Assembly (NCBI GenBank): GCA_963170055.1
Contig: CAUJGJ010000444.1
Location: forward strand, 4,244,118-4,308,117
Reading direction: 5' to 3'
DNA: 64,000 bases
Origin: Halisarca cf. caerulea
Lineage: Eukaryota > Porifera > Demospongiae > Chondrillida > Halisarcidae
Positions 1 to 12,100 of this stretch are shown in pieces. The stretch's first letter is position 1. Each line of letters begins with the position of its first letter. Under the pieces are notes generated by a model. The model saw only the letters and a list, made by a program, of their open reading frames with translations. It searched no databases and was not told the DNA's origin. The position numbers and the translations under genes are program-made.

Positions 1-147
1 GTTGTCCATGAACTGGTCCACTTGCAACTAGCCCTCTCAAGATCATCCCCTTCCATCCTAAATCTTCAAATGCCTTAAGATATACACTGTCTCTCAGAAC
101 TCTTTTGAAGTAACCCTGGATGTGGCAAGAATTGTTTATTATGAACT

Positions 148-1608
148 TTATTTTCTGTATTCCAATTTCAATCCTCTGACACATTGTATGGGACAATCAT
201 ACGAATACAATGGAATGATAACCTCGTGTTCTGCTTTTCTGAGTATTCCTCTCACTGTGCTTGGACTAAATGCTGCAATTCTGTAGTTGAATGGTAAGAG
301 CAGACATATGTAGCCTGGTTCAATGTGTAATCTTAAGAAAAGTAGCATTCTCGCGGATGAAGTGGTTTGTAGGTTGCCAGTTCTTTGATTTAAAATTCAA
401 CCCAATTGCGTGGCCTGTTGTGTATGCTTAGCAGCTATTTGAATCCTCTTCTGGGGGACCCTTGCTGTAGTCAATGTTAGCTTTCAACACATCGTCTGTG
501 GAATTCAGTGATTTTTTGACAGAGATAAGACCCATGTATGTATCAACATGCATATATAGTTGTGCAGAATGTCTTCATACTGTCCACTGGATAATTCACT
601 ATCTGGTTGTCCTCCTGTTCTGATTGTGAATGATCACCATCATTCCTGTACAAGGTCATCTACTTTGGGCCCCCTACTGATTGATCTGCATGTAAATATT
701 TACTTGCATTTTAGTAAATGTTGTATGATCATGGACTGTGTATGGAATAATGTACTTACATCAGTCTCTTCAAGCGTGGAAATCGGTCATTGCTGTATTG
801 CACTTTCTTTACAGCTCTGAGGTTGATATGTCCATAAATGTACAAAAATTGCACTGTGGAGATGTAAAAGTCCCCCAGTTGGAAGGTTGTATCGTACGAC
901 AGGAGCTGGTCTCTGGAGTCCACTTGGAGAATGCATTCCATGTGGTCAAGGATCATGTACCCCTCAGACCAAGAATGACCTCCAAATCTGGATAGGTAGT
1001 TACTCTGAAGATGTATGAGGTGGTGTCGTATGCTATGTCGTGTATGTTGTATCATGTGTCTCGTGAAAGTCGTGTTTTGTGTAGTGCATTCTGTCGTATG
1101 TTCCTGACTTGTTGCATGTTCCGAGGCATTGCTGTTGATACATGGATGAGGGGAGCTTGTGAGCTGGCTACATGCTTTTTATAGACCACATTGGCCTTTA
1201 AGCTCATGGTATCAATTTTTAGAGCACTGAGGACTGATGGCATTGTCCTAGTGTACTCTTTAGCCTGTTTATGGGCATTGTCATGTGGAAATGCAGCTGC
1301 CAGTTTGTGATCCCCTATGTAGTGCACAAGGGTGGTCTCAGGCTTTGCAAGCAGCTGGTGTAGGCATGTTTTTGGAACCCTTTGTTTCTTCCTGTAGGGG
1401 TATCGATGTAAAAGTACCACTTCTTAACCCGTGGGGTATTGCGTGGCAGTTTATGGACACCCTCGTTGCTCCACCAATATTGGTCGCATCTCCAGTCATT
1501 GTCTAAAAATGTGTGGAGTAGGGCACAGGGTAAGCTACAATAAACTATAATCATTGTTTGGTATATTAGAGGTAACATATTATTTTTAATGATCCCAATG
1601 GCTTTCAT
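148..1608 (-). pseudogene. Decayed MULE-like transposase
   Basis: Minus-strand reading is spread over three frames and is clearly broken. Reading 5' to 3' on that strand, 1608-1315 carries YWWSNEGVHKLP and DTPTGRNKGFQKHAY. The reading continues in another frame at about 1400-1052 (PRNMQQVRN), then in a third frame at 1055-756 with LLSYDTTFQLGDFYIS, and a last scrap lies at 348-148. A DTTFxLGxFY motif recalls the first catalytic Asp region of MULE-type transposases and occurs in many unannotated transposon proteins of sponges and cnidarians; that family assignment is from memory of the pattern, not a search. At least two frameshifts plus stop codons between 750 and 350 make it non-functional. 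No terminal inverted repeats were identified. Confidence 0.5.
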
Positions 1609-2378
1609 GTAAAAGTCTATTAAGTGCTTAAAGGGTAATCTTTCAACAACATATGCTTAGTAATACTAAATCCAGGTATTATAACCATGATGTTTAAGTT
1701 TAACTTAATAAATGTATTTTATCAACACTTACTGTGTCTTTCTGCAGGATCAACGGATGACTGGATGGGTGTAAATTCTTTGTCAATGAGTGGAATTAAC
1801 TATGTATATCCACAGTCAAAGAACTGAACATTATCATTTTAATGTTCAGCTTATCTATGCATGTGGTTTCATGCAGTCACTGTTTGTTTTCTTTTTAGTA
1901 TACTATAATTATATACTTCATTTACCAGTAAATATTGTATTGAAATTGAATAATTTTTGTGTACATAACTTTGAATTTTTAATACCTTCTTTGGCTTTGC
2001 TGCTCCTGCACAAAAAGGCTTGACTACCCTCAGGCTTCACTGGTGGTAAGGACATCACCACATCACTTTCTGGATTGGTAAGTGCCCTCTCCACCTGTGA
2101 GACATCTAAGGCTTTAGCAGAATTAAGCTAGACTATATTCTGGCTCATACTGTAGATTGATAAGGATGAATCTAGCTGGAACTAGCGCCAAAACGGTGTT
2201 AGAGCTCGCCAAATTCACGTAATGTGGTTTGCTAGAAGTGATCTCAATGTTTGTTATTGATTTCGCTGTTGAGAAGATCATTAATCCTGCGTTCCGGCTA
2301 ATAGACTACCTGCACGATAAAGACGCGTTCCGGAAAATAGCGCGTTCCGTTCCGTTCCGGATTTTAGTAACAACCCAC
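1609..2378. other. Intergenic, nothing recognised
   Basis: AT-rich sequence without a convincing coding segment. A run of GTTCCG-like words at about 2290-2360 is the only local repeat noticed. Confidence 0.5.
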
Positions 2379-2499
2379 AGAAGGGGTATGGATTGGAAAA
2401 TCGCCTTGGCACGTGACTTATCAAGTACATAGAATTTGTAGTGTATTCATTTATATAGTGTTTCGCGTGGGCGGCGAGTTTCCAATCTATACCCCTTCT
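2379..2499. repeat. Short inverted repeat, MITE-like
   Basis: Arms 2379-2405 and 2473-2499 are reverse complements with two mismatches in 27 bases. The outer ends begin AGAAGGGGTATGGATTGG. Size and structure suit a very small non-autonomous element; no target duplication was identified. Confidence 0.6.
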
Positions 2500-2962
2500 A
2501 TGAATACAATATCCATGGTCAGCATAATATACGTGACACTATTGTGGTCACACCTCTTCTACACCAACGAATAATAATTAATCAAGTAATACAAAGTTGA
2601 AGAAGTCTAGAAGTTGAATATGTCCCTTTGTTGATGTCTGCAACGGGCAAGGAGAAATGGCAGAAATGGCAGAAATGGTGGAAATACTCTCAGAAAGCAT
2701 TTGCCACATTGTCCAGTCCCATCCACCTGCCCACATGTATCTACTGAAGTCCCACATAGCAAACATCACTGTGAATAATTAGGGTGAAACTACATGAATA
2801 ATTGGCCAATGGACCACATTGTATTTTAACAAGCTAGACATATTGTAGCGTAAGTTATGGTGGAAACTATCAATGAAACGCTTTACATAAACAACCAATG
2901 ATTCTATATATTGTGATATGATTATAGCCATGCCAAAGAGAACATCATAATATTATATTAAT

Positions 2963-3770
2963 GTGTACATTATGAGGTGCAGCCAGTGTAATGAGGATTT
3001 ACCAGAATTCATTTCATGGCACAAAAAGCAGGAGCATGGCATCAATGCCACAAATGTAGCACAGAGTGGTTTATGTTGTCTGAAGGGAAAACAAGCAAGG
3101 GGAAGGGGATATCAAAAAAGTCAAGCCACAAGATCCAAAAATATCTACCGAAGCTGATAAATCTGTGTGGCTATTCACAAAAGGACTGCAAATCCATCAA
3201 AGTAAGACACCAAACCAGGCATCCCAGCCCATTCTACCAGCCAACCAGCCTTTGTCCACAAGTTGGGCTTCACAAACTAACCATAACCCTGCTGAAATCA
3301 TTTCGCAGTCACTGCCCATGGTCATGAGTCAAATCCAGCATTACATGGTGTGCCCTCCTGTGACACAGCCTTTTACACCTGCTTGAGCTCCGGCCAATGC
3401 CATAGCCATATTGCTATGGAACCCCTACAAGTATTGTCCCAACATTACCACTTGCGCCTTCACCAATGCAGCCTCATATACTCCAACCATTTCAGGGTCA
3501 GAGTGATCCATTCTATCTCACATTTATACATGACAACATTAGTGTGTGCTATGAGTGCAAGCAGAGCTACATTCAACCTGTTAAACCACCCAATGAATTG
3601 TGAATTATGCATGCACTGAGATTGGAGGACATTGAACATGCCAGGAAACCATGTTCTAGTGTCTTGGTACAGCAATGCCTACTACCATCTGCAAGTTGTA
3701 TGTATCCAGGTGTGGTTTGGGTTCTGCCAGTCTCACCTTGGTATCATGTAGGATGTGAAAGACTCGTTAC
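2963..3770 (+). pseudogene. Decayed zinc-binding protein of the long-TIR transposon
   Basis: Coding remains in shifting frames. The start has MRCSQCNEDLPEF followed by WHKKQEH, a C2H2-like finger. A Gln/Pro-rich stretch follows (3165-3386, QASQPILPANQPLSTS), and at 3508-3600 comes PFYLTFIHDNISVCYECKQ, with a stop after PVKPPNEL. Another frame at about 3618-3750 continues with SNAYYHLQVVCIQVWFGF. The PFYLTFIHxNISVCxxCK block with a downstream NAYYH is a recurrent pattern in unannotated sponge and cnidarian proteins (recollection, not a search). Function unknown; it could be the element's DNA-binding or accessory protein. At least two frameshifts. Confidence 0.5.
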
Positions 3771-3840
3771 AATAGGAGCACAAAGAGGCAATGTGTTTTG
3801 TTTTGCCATGACCATAAACTAAAACTAACTTTTCAGTACT

Positions 3841-3847
3841 GTGTGTA

Positions 3848-3880
<33 letters not shown>

Positions 3881-4062
3881 TTGTGTGTGTGTACGTGTAC
3901 CTGCATGATGCTAATTCTTGTCATTTGTGTGTGTTTGCGTCTTTGTTTGTTTGTTTGCATGTTTGTGTGTGTGTGTGTGTATGTGTGTGGTTGTGTGTAC
4001 ATGCATCTGTGTGTGTGTGTGTGTTTGTTTGCTTAATTGTTTGTGTCCATGTTTGTGTATGT

Positions 4063-4135
<73 letters not shown>

Positions 4136-4156
4136 TGTGTGAGTATGTGTGTGTGT

Positions 4157-4233
<77 letters not shown>

Positions 4234-4238
4234 GGTGT

Positions 4239-4275
<37 letters not shown>

Positions 4276-4292
4276 TGTGTGTGTGTGTGTGT

Positions 4293-4351
<59 letters not shown>

Positions 4352-4384
4352 TGTGTGTGTGTACGTGTGTGTGTGTGTGTGTGT

Positions 4385-4437
<53 letters not shown>

Positions 4438-4454
4438 TGTGTGTGTGTGTGTGT

Positions 4455-4515
<61 letters not shown>

Positions 4516-4559
4516 TGTGTGTGTGTGTGTGTACGTGTGTGTGTGTGTGTGTGTGTAAG

Positions 4560-4651
<92 letters not shown>
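3841..4651. repeat. ~810-bp (TG)n tract with higher-order structure
   Basis: Nearly pure alternating TG from about 4065 to 4651, with a more degenerate lead-in from 3841. Interruptions are not random: TAC-containing breaks occur in pairs about 20 bp apart at 4271/4291, 4361/4383, 4433/4453 and 4511/4531, the pairs recurring every 70-90 bp. It lies inside the long-TIR transposon. Alternating purine-pyrimidine DNA of this length can adopt Z-DNA (established knowledge). The Cys-Val and His-Thr ORFs here are artefacts. Confidence 0.97.
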
Positions 4652-4653
<2 letters not shown>

Positions 4654-5178
4654 ACATACACACATGGCTTGTATTAAGCAGTGTGCATGAACTTTATTTT
4701 CCTGGAATATTTATGTTTACAATACTTATACCCTACAATATGTCTTGTTGCAATACAACTATTGGCCAATTATTCATGTAGCTTCACCCTAATTAATCAT
4801 AGTGATGTCTGTTATGTGGGACTTCAGTAGATACATGTGGGCATGTGGGTGGGACTGGACAATGTGGCAAATATTTTCTCAGAGCACTACGACCATTTCT
4901 GCCAGTTCCGACATTTCTCCCAGCCTTTCTACAACTGGTGGGATGGGAAGCATGGCAACAACCTTTTCAAACAAACTAGCATCAATGCATGCTGAGTGAG
5001 AAGAGCCTACAGCAAAAAAACGGGCCGTTGAATGGGTCAGGTACAAGCTCAGTTTGGCCTTACTGAGAATGTCCACCCTTTGTGTATGTAGCTCCACATC
5101 CTCCACCCACTAGTACTCAACAACCACCACAACCTGAGCAATTAATATTGATGTTCAAGTGGTAGAGGGACACATATA

Positions 5179-5426
5179 AACTTTCACAATTGTCTTAGTC
5201 TAGTTCTAAATTTGCAGCTTTACACCTAACCTTTGTAACCTAGTATACTGTGATTCTAATTTGTGAACCATGCCTGCAAACACATGCATATATATGCATG
5301 AGTGAGTGAGTGTATACTGTAATATCGACTTCGAGTTTAAAAATGTCATAGACCTGTTCTGCCTCTTCAGAATACGTAGGTCTGGCTACGCGAGACTACC
5401 ACTAGCATTCCAACTTTTGAGGACTT
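5179..5426 (+). promoter_or_regulatory. FUT8 5' flank and probable 5' UTR
   Basis: Sequence between the retroelement relic and the FUT8 start codon. No TATA box or initiator can be asserted. It contains GTCTGGCTACGCGAGACTA near 5379; related words occur near 62216-62310 and 12470, so part of the leader may derive from a repeat. Confidence 0.3.
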
Positions 5427-6104
5427 ATGAGGAGATTTTGGAACTCTCGAGCTGTTCGGGTACTGTCTTTAGTTTTAATATTGTCCTTATGTTTGTTATT
5501 GCACTTGGAGTATCGCGTAGAGAATCTCCTTAGGGAAGCAGAAGAAGCCAAATTGTCCGTGGAAAATGAGAGGAGAGAGAGAGACATTATAGCAGGTAAA
5601 TTAGCCAATTCTATGAAACATCAATACACGCTAGAAAAAGAAAGTCTACAGTCAGAAGAAATAGAGAATGAAAAGCCTCAAAATATGGAGAAGGAAAGAA
5701 CAGTGTCCTTTCACAAAACGCTGAAATCTGACGTGAGTAATGATGAGACAGTGAAACTGTCACATCAGAAGAAAAGTCACTTTAAATATGTATCCAAGGT
5801 AAGCTCTTTTAAATTTTATTGTTCTTCTCCATTTTTTTTTGTGTGTGGGGGGGAGGTTTGCAGGGACCTGGCAGAGTTCATGCATAGAGTGTCTAAGGTT
5901 GAAGCATGGATAGTAGAAACTAAGAGCTTATTGACAACATATTTCTAACAGACAGGCCATTTTGCTTGTCTCCATGCTCCTCCGCCACCATTATTGCCAA
6001 TTAATTAAAGGAGAGGACAGATGTTGAACTCTCCATCAAATAAATTACCCAATGTGTGTGTGTGTGTGTGTGTGTGTGTGAGTGCACGCGCGTGCGTGCT
6101 TGCA

Positions 6105-6173
<69 letters not shown>

Positions 6174-9100
6174 ATGTGTGCTTGCAGGCATGTCATTGTG
6201 TGGATGTATGTATGTATATGTATGTGTGTGTATGCATGCATTTGTGTGCTTATGTGTTTGTGATTAACAGGACTTTGGCAAAGATCAGGTTCCAAGTAAA
6301 ATCATCATGACTACTTAGATACATGTTGAACTGACCTTTATTTGGTTGGACTTCTTATACCAAAGAAGTATTACGTATGTATACCTAAATGTGAGGGTAT
6401 GTATATATACGTATGTACACATGCATGCATACATACACACATACGTATACGTATATGCACATTTGTCTGCATATATGTATGTATAGAGAGTGGGAGGGAG
6501 GTACGGAATATAAGGTACGTACATACATATAAAGGGTATATTAATGCATATATAAAGAACACTATTACAGTCAAATTCTGTATAATATTATACGTAATAA
6601 ATAGATACATGTCATCCATGTTCTATATGCTACTACCTGATTTGTATAGTGAACATTTCCAGTCCAGGAACTTGTAAAACGACAGTCTACTGTATCTGAG
6701 GATGTCCAGATTATGGTCATGATTTGTGCTACCACACTTTTAAGAGCATAATATTGTGTGTAATGAAATGGAGAACATTAAACTGCTTGTGATTGTATTT
6801 TGTGATTCCACACTGTTATTCTCTAGTGGGTTGTGACAATTTTTCATCTTCTATCTGTACATATATATGGTATTAAATTGAGCTTATATATTTGTGTACG
6901 CTGATATTCTTTACATGATGTGCATATGATATTGGTTTGCAGATTAGAAATGGTGTGCAAGAGTTGTGGTGGCACTTACGAGCGAGGCTGATGAAGATGA
7001 AGGAGAAAAAGAGTTTAGATGACATTGATACTCTTCTCAAAGATTTGAGTCATCAGGAAAAGTCTATATTAGTTGATGTGCAAAATCTGCAAAACTTGGA
7101 TGTGGATTGGCGGTCCTCTACAGCAAAGGTGTGTGGATTTCCCTCTGTACAGATCTTTGAGAGTTTTTTTCCATCTGTTCTGGAGGTATATATTTGTGTG
7201 TGCTTGTTGAAGAAAGAGTTATATTATTCATGTATAATCTGTTGGATGATGACTGACTGCTGCTACACCTGAATGTACTTATAGCAAGTGCAAAGGAAAA
7301 GTCAGTTGAAGGAGAAATCAGTGTGTCCTGCTTGGGTCCACCATGTATTTGTATTATGCATGGTTTACATGTATGTATGCATGTATATGGATATACACAT
7401 ATGGTGCTATTCAATATGTCTTGTGCCTATGGTGTTGAAGAGATTGATATGTGCATATATTTTTTTGTACAGTAGTTGTGATGAAATACTTCTGTATGGG
7501 AGATATGCTCTTTATTTGTATAGATCTTCATTGTTGAAATATTGTTTTCCTAAAATATGATTACTGTTTATATTGTGTAATTTTGCTCGTTTTTCAATTT
7601 GTTGTATGCTAATCACTTGATGTTAGGCTATATTACCACAGTTTTCTTTATTTGCTGTTGTGTACATATCATTGTATAGGAACTAGGTGAATTGATGCAG
7701 GGACGATTACATCGCTTACAGAATCCTGACAACTGTCATACTGCAAGAAAACTTGTCTGCTCCATGGGGAAAGCGTGTGGTTTTGGCTGTCAGATGCACC
7801 ACATGATGTACTGCTTCATACTGGCCTATGGGACTGGGCGCACACTTGTGATACAATCAGGAGGTGCTGGATTTGACAGTGACAGTAAGACTAGTATATG
7901 TTGTTAAATAGACCAGCCCTGCAACCCAAGGACACTTACAGAGTTTGGAAAGGATCCGTTTGTTTGGTTGTGTGCTTGTGTATGTATGTACGTATGTATG
8001 TATGTTTGTCTGATTTGTTGAAGAGAGGGGCTGGGTGGGTGAGTACATACACTGTAGGTGTTACATATACTACCTATGTACATACATATAAGTGATTTTT
8101 CTGACCTGTGGTTAATTTCCTTGTAATGTTCATCCTTGTAAGGAGCTGTTGTTTGATCGGCACTTACAATTGAGTGTATGCCCTGAAAGCCTTCATGATA
8201 CATATGCTGCTGAATTTGTTGTAATAGAACTAGTCAGATGAATAAGTTTACTTTGCATCATCGTGGATCAATGCACTTTGTCACACTTTTTAGTCTTTGC
8301 ATGACCACACAACTTGCTACATGCACCACAGGTAAAGTTTGGGAAGAAATACAATTGCTAAGATGGTACAGTCTATTGTCTGAGGTGTGGACCAATCTTC
8401 TTACCATATTTCTTTGTATTTTCATTAGGTTGGGCCTATTCTAGAGAGAAAGGTTGGGAGGGAGCCTTCCTTCCGATAAGTGATACGTGTACAACTGCTA
8501 CTGGAGCTGTCAGATGGAGTACAGACCACAGTACTAAGCAGGTGAATATGTACGTACATATCTGATACTGTGATATATGACTTCACTGGAACTGGGTATA
8601 CTGCATGCATATGTAGTAGATATGTACATTATGCATGTCTTTGTATGTGACGACGTACATCTCTGCAGTAATAGTATTTGCTTATTGTATACTAAAATAT
8701 GGTGTACAGTGCATTGATCCATGATCATGTACACAAAACATACGTATTTCACTTACTAGTTTTATTTCAATGACTTGATGGCATGTAAGGCATACGTACA
8801 TGTGTATCATGAAGGCTCTGGCTAAATGCCTACCTATGGGATCAGGAGGGATCATTATTCCTATATATATCCAGAATGTTCAATCCATTAAGAAATTCAT
8901 ATTATTCTCACAGACACTATCACTACCACAACTGTTTCATTGAACTTATACATGCACGTATGTTGTGTATGTGCATATTGATGTAATCAAACTTGTATAT
9001 GGTAGGTGTGACAGACTGTGGGTGTGTCCTGGTGTTTATTGCCCTTTACATACTGTTTAACAGGTTGTTTCAGTTCCCATCATTGAATCTCTCAATCCCC

Positions 9101-12100
9101 GTCCACCATTTTTGCCTCAAGCCATTCCAAAGGAATTTGCTGATAAGCTGTTTGCATTTCATGGTCATCCTTTTGTGTGGTTTGCTGGACAGTTTCTGTC
9201 TTACCTGATGAGACCCAATGAAGAACTGAAAACTTTTATTGCCGAAAAGAAGAAGAGCTTGGGTATTCAAAAGCCATTTGTGGGGTATGTTAATGTGTTT
9301 CCTATGTACATGCATAATAGTTTGTAGAACTTCACCTGTTCTTAGCAAATGTTGCATATATGTACAGTAGTCACATGCCAGATGATTAGGTGTAAAATGA
9401 TAACACAGAATAGTAGTAATAATAGTGCATAATAGTGCATAGTCCACCCCTCAAGTGTTGTACATATTTCAAAATATGTATGTGGTCCAAGTGACAAAGA
9501 TGTTCAAATAAGGAATTCAGCCGCAAAGCGTTTCCATAAACAAAATTATTGGCTGAAAGTGTCTTAAATTGTGTGCATTTATGAGAATACTATTCTGCAG
9601 CAGTACACAATATATAGAATGTTTGTAATTTTGGGATGGATGCTATAGTGATTTGCAGACACCCTTGGGAAGCTACGTACCTGCTCACACTGCCTGTTTG
9701 AAATTTTAAATGTATGACCTGTGTGCCAAGCTGTCTCACCCTTTCATACAATTATCGCAATGTTACATGGACCTTAATGGCTGGGTTATCTCGATATGGC
9801 ATTATTGGTATGTATATTTCTATTGTCCATACGTATGTGAAGCACTCATTTATAAAAGTCACCAAATTTGTGAAATTTGCAACACCGCAGGTGTTTTATT
9901 CCCAAGTCAATGTTACCATAATTGTAGACATTTTTGAGGGTGTCTTTCATTTCAATTTTTTTTGTAAGTCATTCCTAACTTATGAATATTATTTCCAGGC
10001 ACAGTTATATGTGAAGGGTAATCACCAGAAAAACAAGCGATTCGAGTTTAAAAAACTTGTGGGCTGCCTACGGCCCTGGAAACTTGAATTGCTTGCAAAT
10101 TGTCATTATTCACAAAGCTAACGCTTCAAAGATCTCTTCTGCTCAAAAAGACTCTTTGCTGATGAAATGAAGAGCAAACGTTCCAATTGCATTGAATTAT
10201 AGCCGATAATTTAATACTGCCTTAATGTCCGCCATGTTGTTGACATATATATATATATATATATATATATAAACATTGTTACGGACATTATGGACACTTC
10301 CGGTAAAAGTAAAAATAATATAGAGGCCGCCCCAAAAATCAAAGAGGGTGGTAATTGCGTAAGCCAGTATAGTAGGCTAGTGCACAGCTGTCATGTATTA
10401 TCCTGGTTCACATCTATATCTATACGTATAACAGAATTAGTATCAAGTTACTCCAGGACCTCCGCATTTGCAACCATCTTGGGAAGTGGGAAATTTGCTC
10501 AAAGTCCACATGATGGTGCCTATGAGCATTTTTCAAAATAGAGAATGAGAATCATTTTGGATCGATATGCACAGTGTCAGTTTTACTTAAGCATACTTAT
10601 ATTGCTAACAACTTTCCAGGCCTGTTGTTTCAATAGCCACCTTTGCCTCTATTCTTTATACAGTGTGCAAGTACGAAGAACAGATAAAATCAATACGGAA
10701 GCTGCTTTCCACAGTATTGATGAGTATATGGTGCATGTTGAGGAGTGGTATCACTTGTATGGAATGAACCATAAGTTGGATAAGAAGAGAGTCTTTATTG
10801 CAACAGATGACCCAGGTGTTATCAAAGAGGCCAGAACAAAGTCAGTGTGTGTTCTAGTACACATGTGCCACAATATACAAATATACATCACACAGTGTTG
10901 CATCACTTTCATGCAAACACATTTATAGATAATGAAAACTAAGATGAATATTCTCAGTGCAAATGACTTAGTAACATCACTATGTGCTTGAATTGAACAT
11001 TTGGATAGTGCTCAGCCAATTAAATGTCTGACCTAAACTTCTTCGAGTCAGACTAAATCTAAGATAGTCAGACAATGTCTGAATGCTGGCTATTTTTTTA
11101 ACACTGGTTAAATGTTTTGCATGGTCAGCATTGTTTATGACCCTGTGGTAGTCTTTTTCCCAGCTCCACTTCTGACCGCCATTTTATTCTCGCTGGGAAA
11201 CATGCTCAATTCGAGCATGTTTTAAAAGAGTTGGCTGCTGATGTAGGTTTTAATGATTCAAAGGATAAACAGGAAGACGCAATAGAAACTAATTTGGTTT
11301 CTTAACGGAAAGGACGTGTTCGTCTTGCTACCTATGGGAAGTGAAAAGTTACTCTGCTTTGCATTGAGTCTCCAGGCAGTAGACAAACTGAATAGAACTT
11401 AACATCTGTCTTTAGAATAGCAAAGTATTTTCATAATATTTTCGCCGTGAGTGAGCTTGATGGACGACCAGTTTCTGTAAAAGGGGAATTGCATGAGCCT
11501 TTGTAACCAGCAAGGAGGTCCTGGTGAGAGTTCGAAACGCTTTTATACTGTGTCTAGAGTTTGATGGCATAATCGGTGAACATAGAAGGTTTCTTTACAA
11601 GATGCGAATAAAAATTTATGCCGATTCTTGAGGCCATACGATTCGAATAAAGGCCAAAACTATTGTATTTTAGGAGGATGAACAAATTACACCTTGTCAT
11701 CTTTGTAGTGGCAGAACAAAAGAACAGCTTGAATTCAGCAATGGGCACCGATTCCAATCTCGAACTACAGGGGCTTTAGCGCTTACGATCACTGAATGAT
11801 TGGAATATCACATGTTAGTTACTTGGTCTTGCACAACTTTTACCCATCAAACATCCAAGGATTCTGCAGGTAAGTACCGTATATCTTCAAAAAATTCGTT
11901 GCTGACGAATTTGCAGAATTTTCGTCATTTGCCTAGATGAGAAGTATTCAAGAAGTTTCCACACCTCCTGACGAAAAATTACAAGATTCACCGAAAACTT
12001 AGATGATTTAAAAATTTAACGCAAACATAAAGAATAATGACAAATTGTGAAACAAACCTACTTTCGTACCGATGTGAAAATGGCTGCTGGTTTTGAAGCT

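Larger units (their letters stand above)
2645..4927. mobile_element. 2.28-kb DNA transposon with ~205-bp terminal inverted repeats
   Basis: The left arm (2645-2855) and right arm (4725-4927) are imperfect reverse complements along their whole length. Both contain GAGAAATG near the tip, then TTTGCCACATTGTCCAGTCC or its near match, and CATGAATAATTGGCCAAT near the inner end. The element is flanked by TCTGCAAC (2637-2644) and TCTACAAC (4928-4935), an 8-bp target-site duplication with one difference. Long arms with an 8-9-bp duplication fit a Mutator-like or similar class II element; the superfamily is inference. The interior holds a decayed zinc-finger ORF and a long TG tract. Confidence 0.8.
2608..5178 (+). 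pseudogene. Retroelement C-terminal fragment split by an insertion
   Basis: Bases 2608-2644 and 4928-5178 are two halves of one stretch that matches the retroelement fragment at 19206-19679. The left half corresponds to the segment encoding EVEHASFTPLVMSAT there. The right half corresponds to ATGGMGSMATTF and following, through to the shared 3' flank (GATGTTCAAGTGG, then ACATATAAACTTTCACAA). The 2.28-kb transposon at 2645-4927 separates them. The right half has a stop after SMHAE and other lesions, so it is dead. It gives an excellent reference for where the inserted element begins and ends. Confidence 0.75.

Noticed and set aside
3841..4781. Long Cys-Val and His-Thr repeat ORFs on both strands
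   Set aside because: They are translations of the TG tract in every frame, with no start context or unique sequence.
9710..10121. Plus-strand ORFs in FUT8 intron 5
   Set aside because: They overlap the hairpin repeat and show no protein family features.
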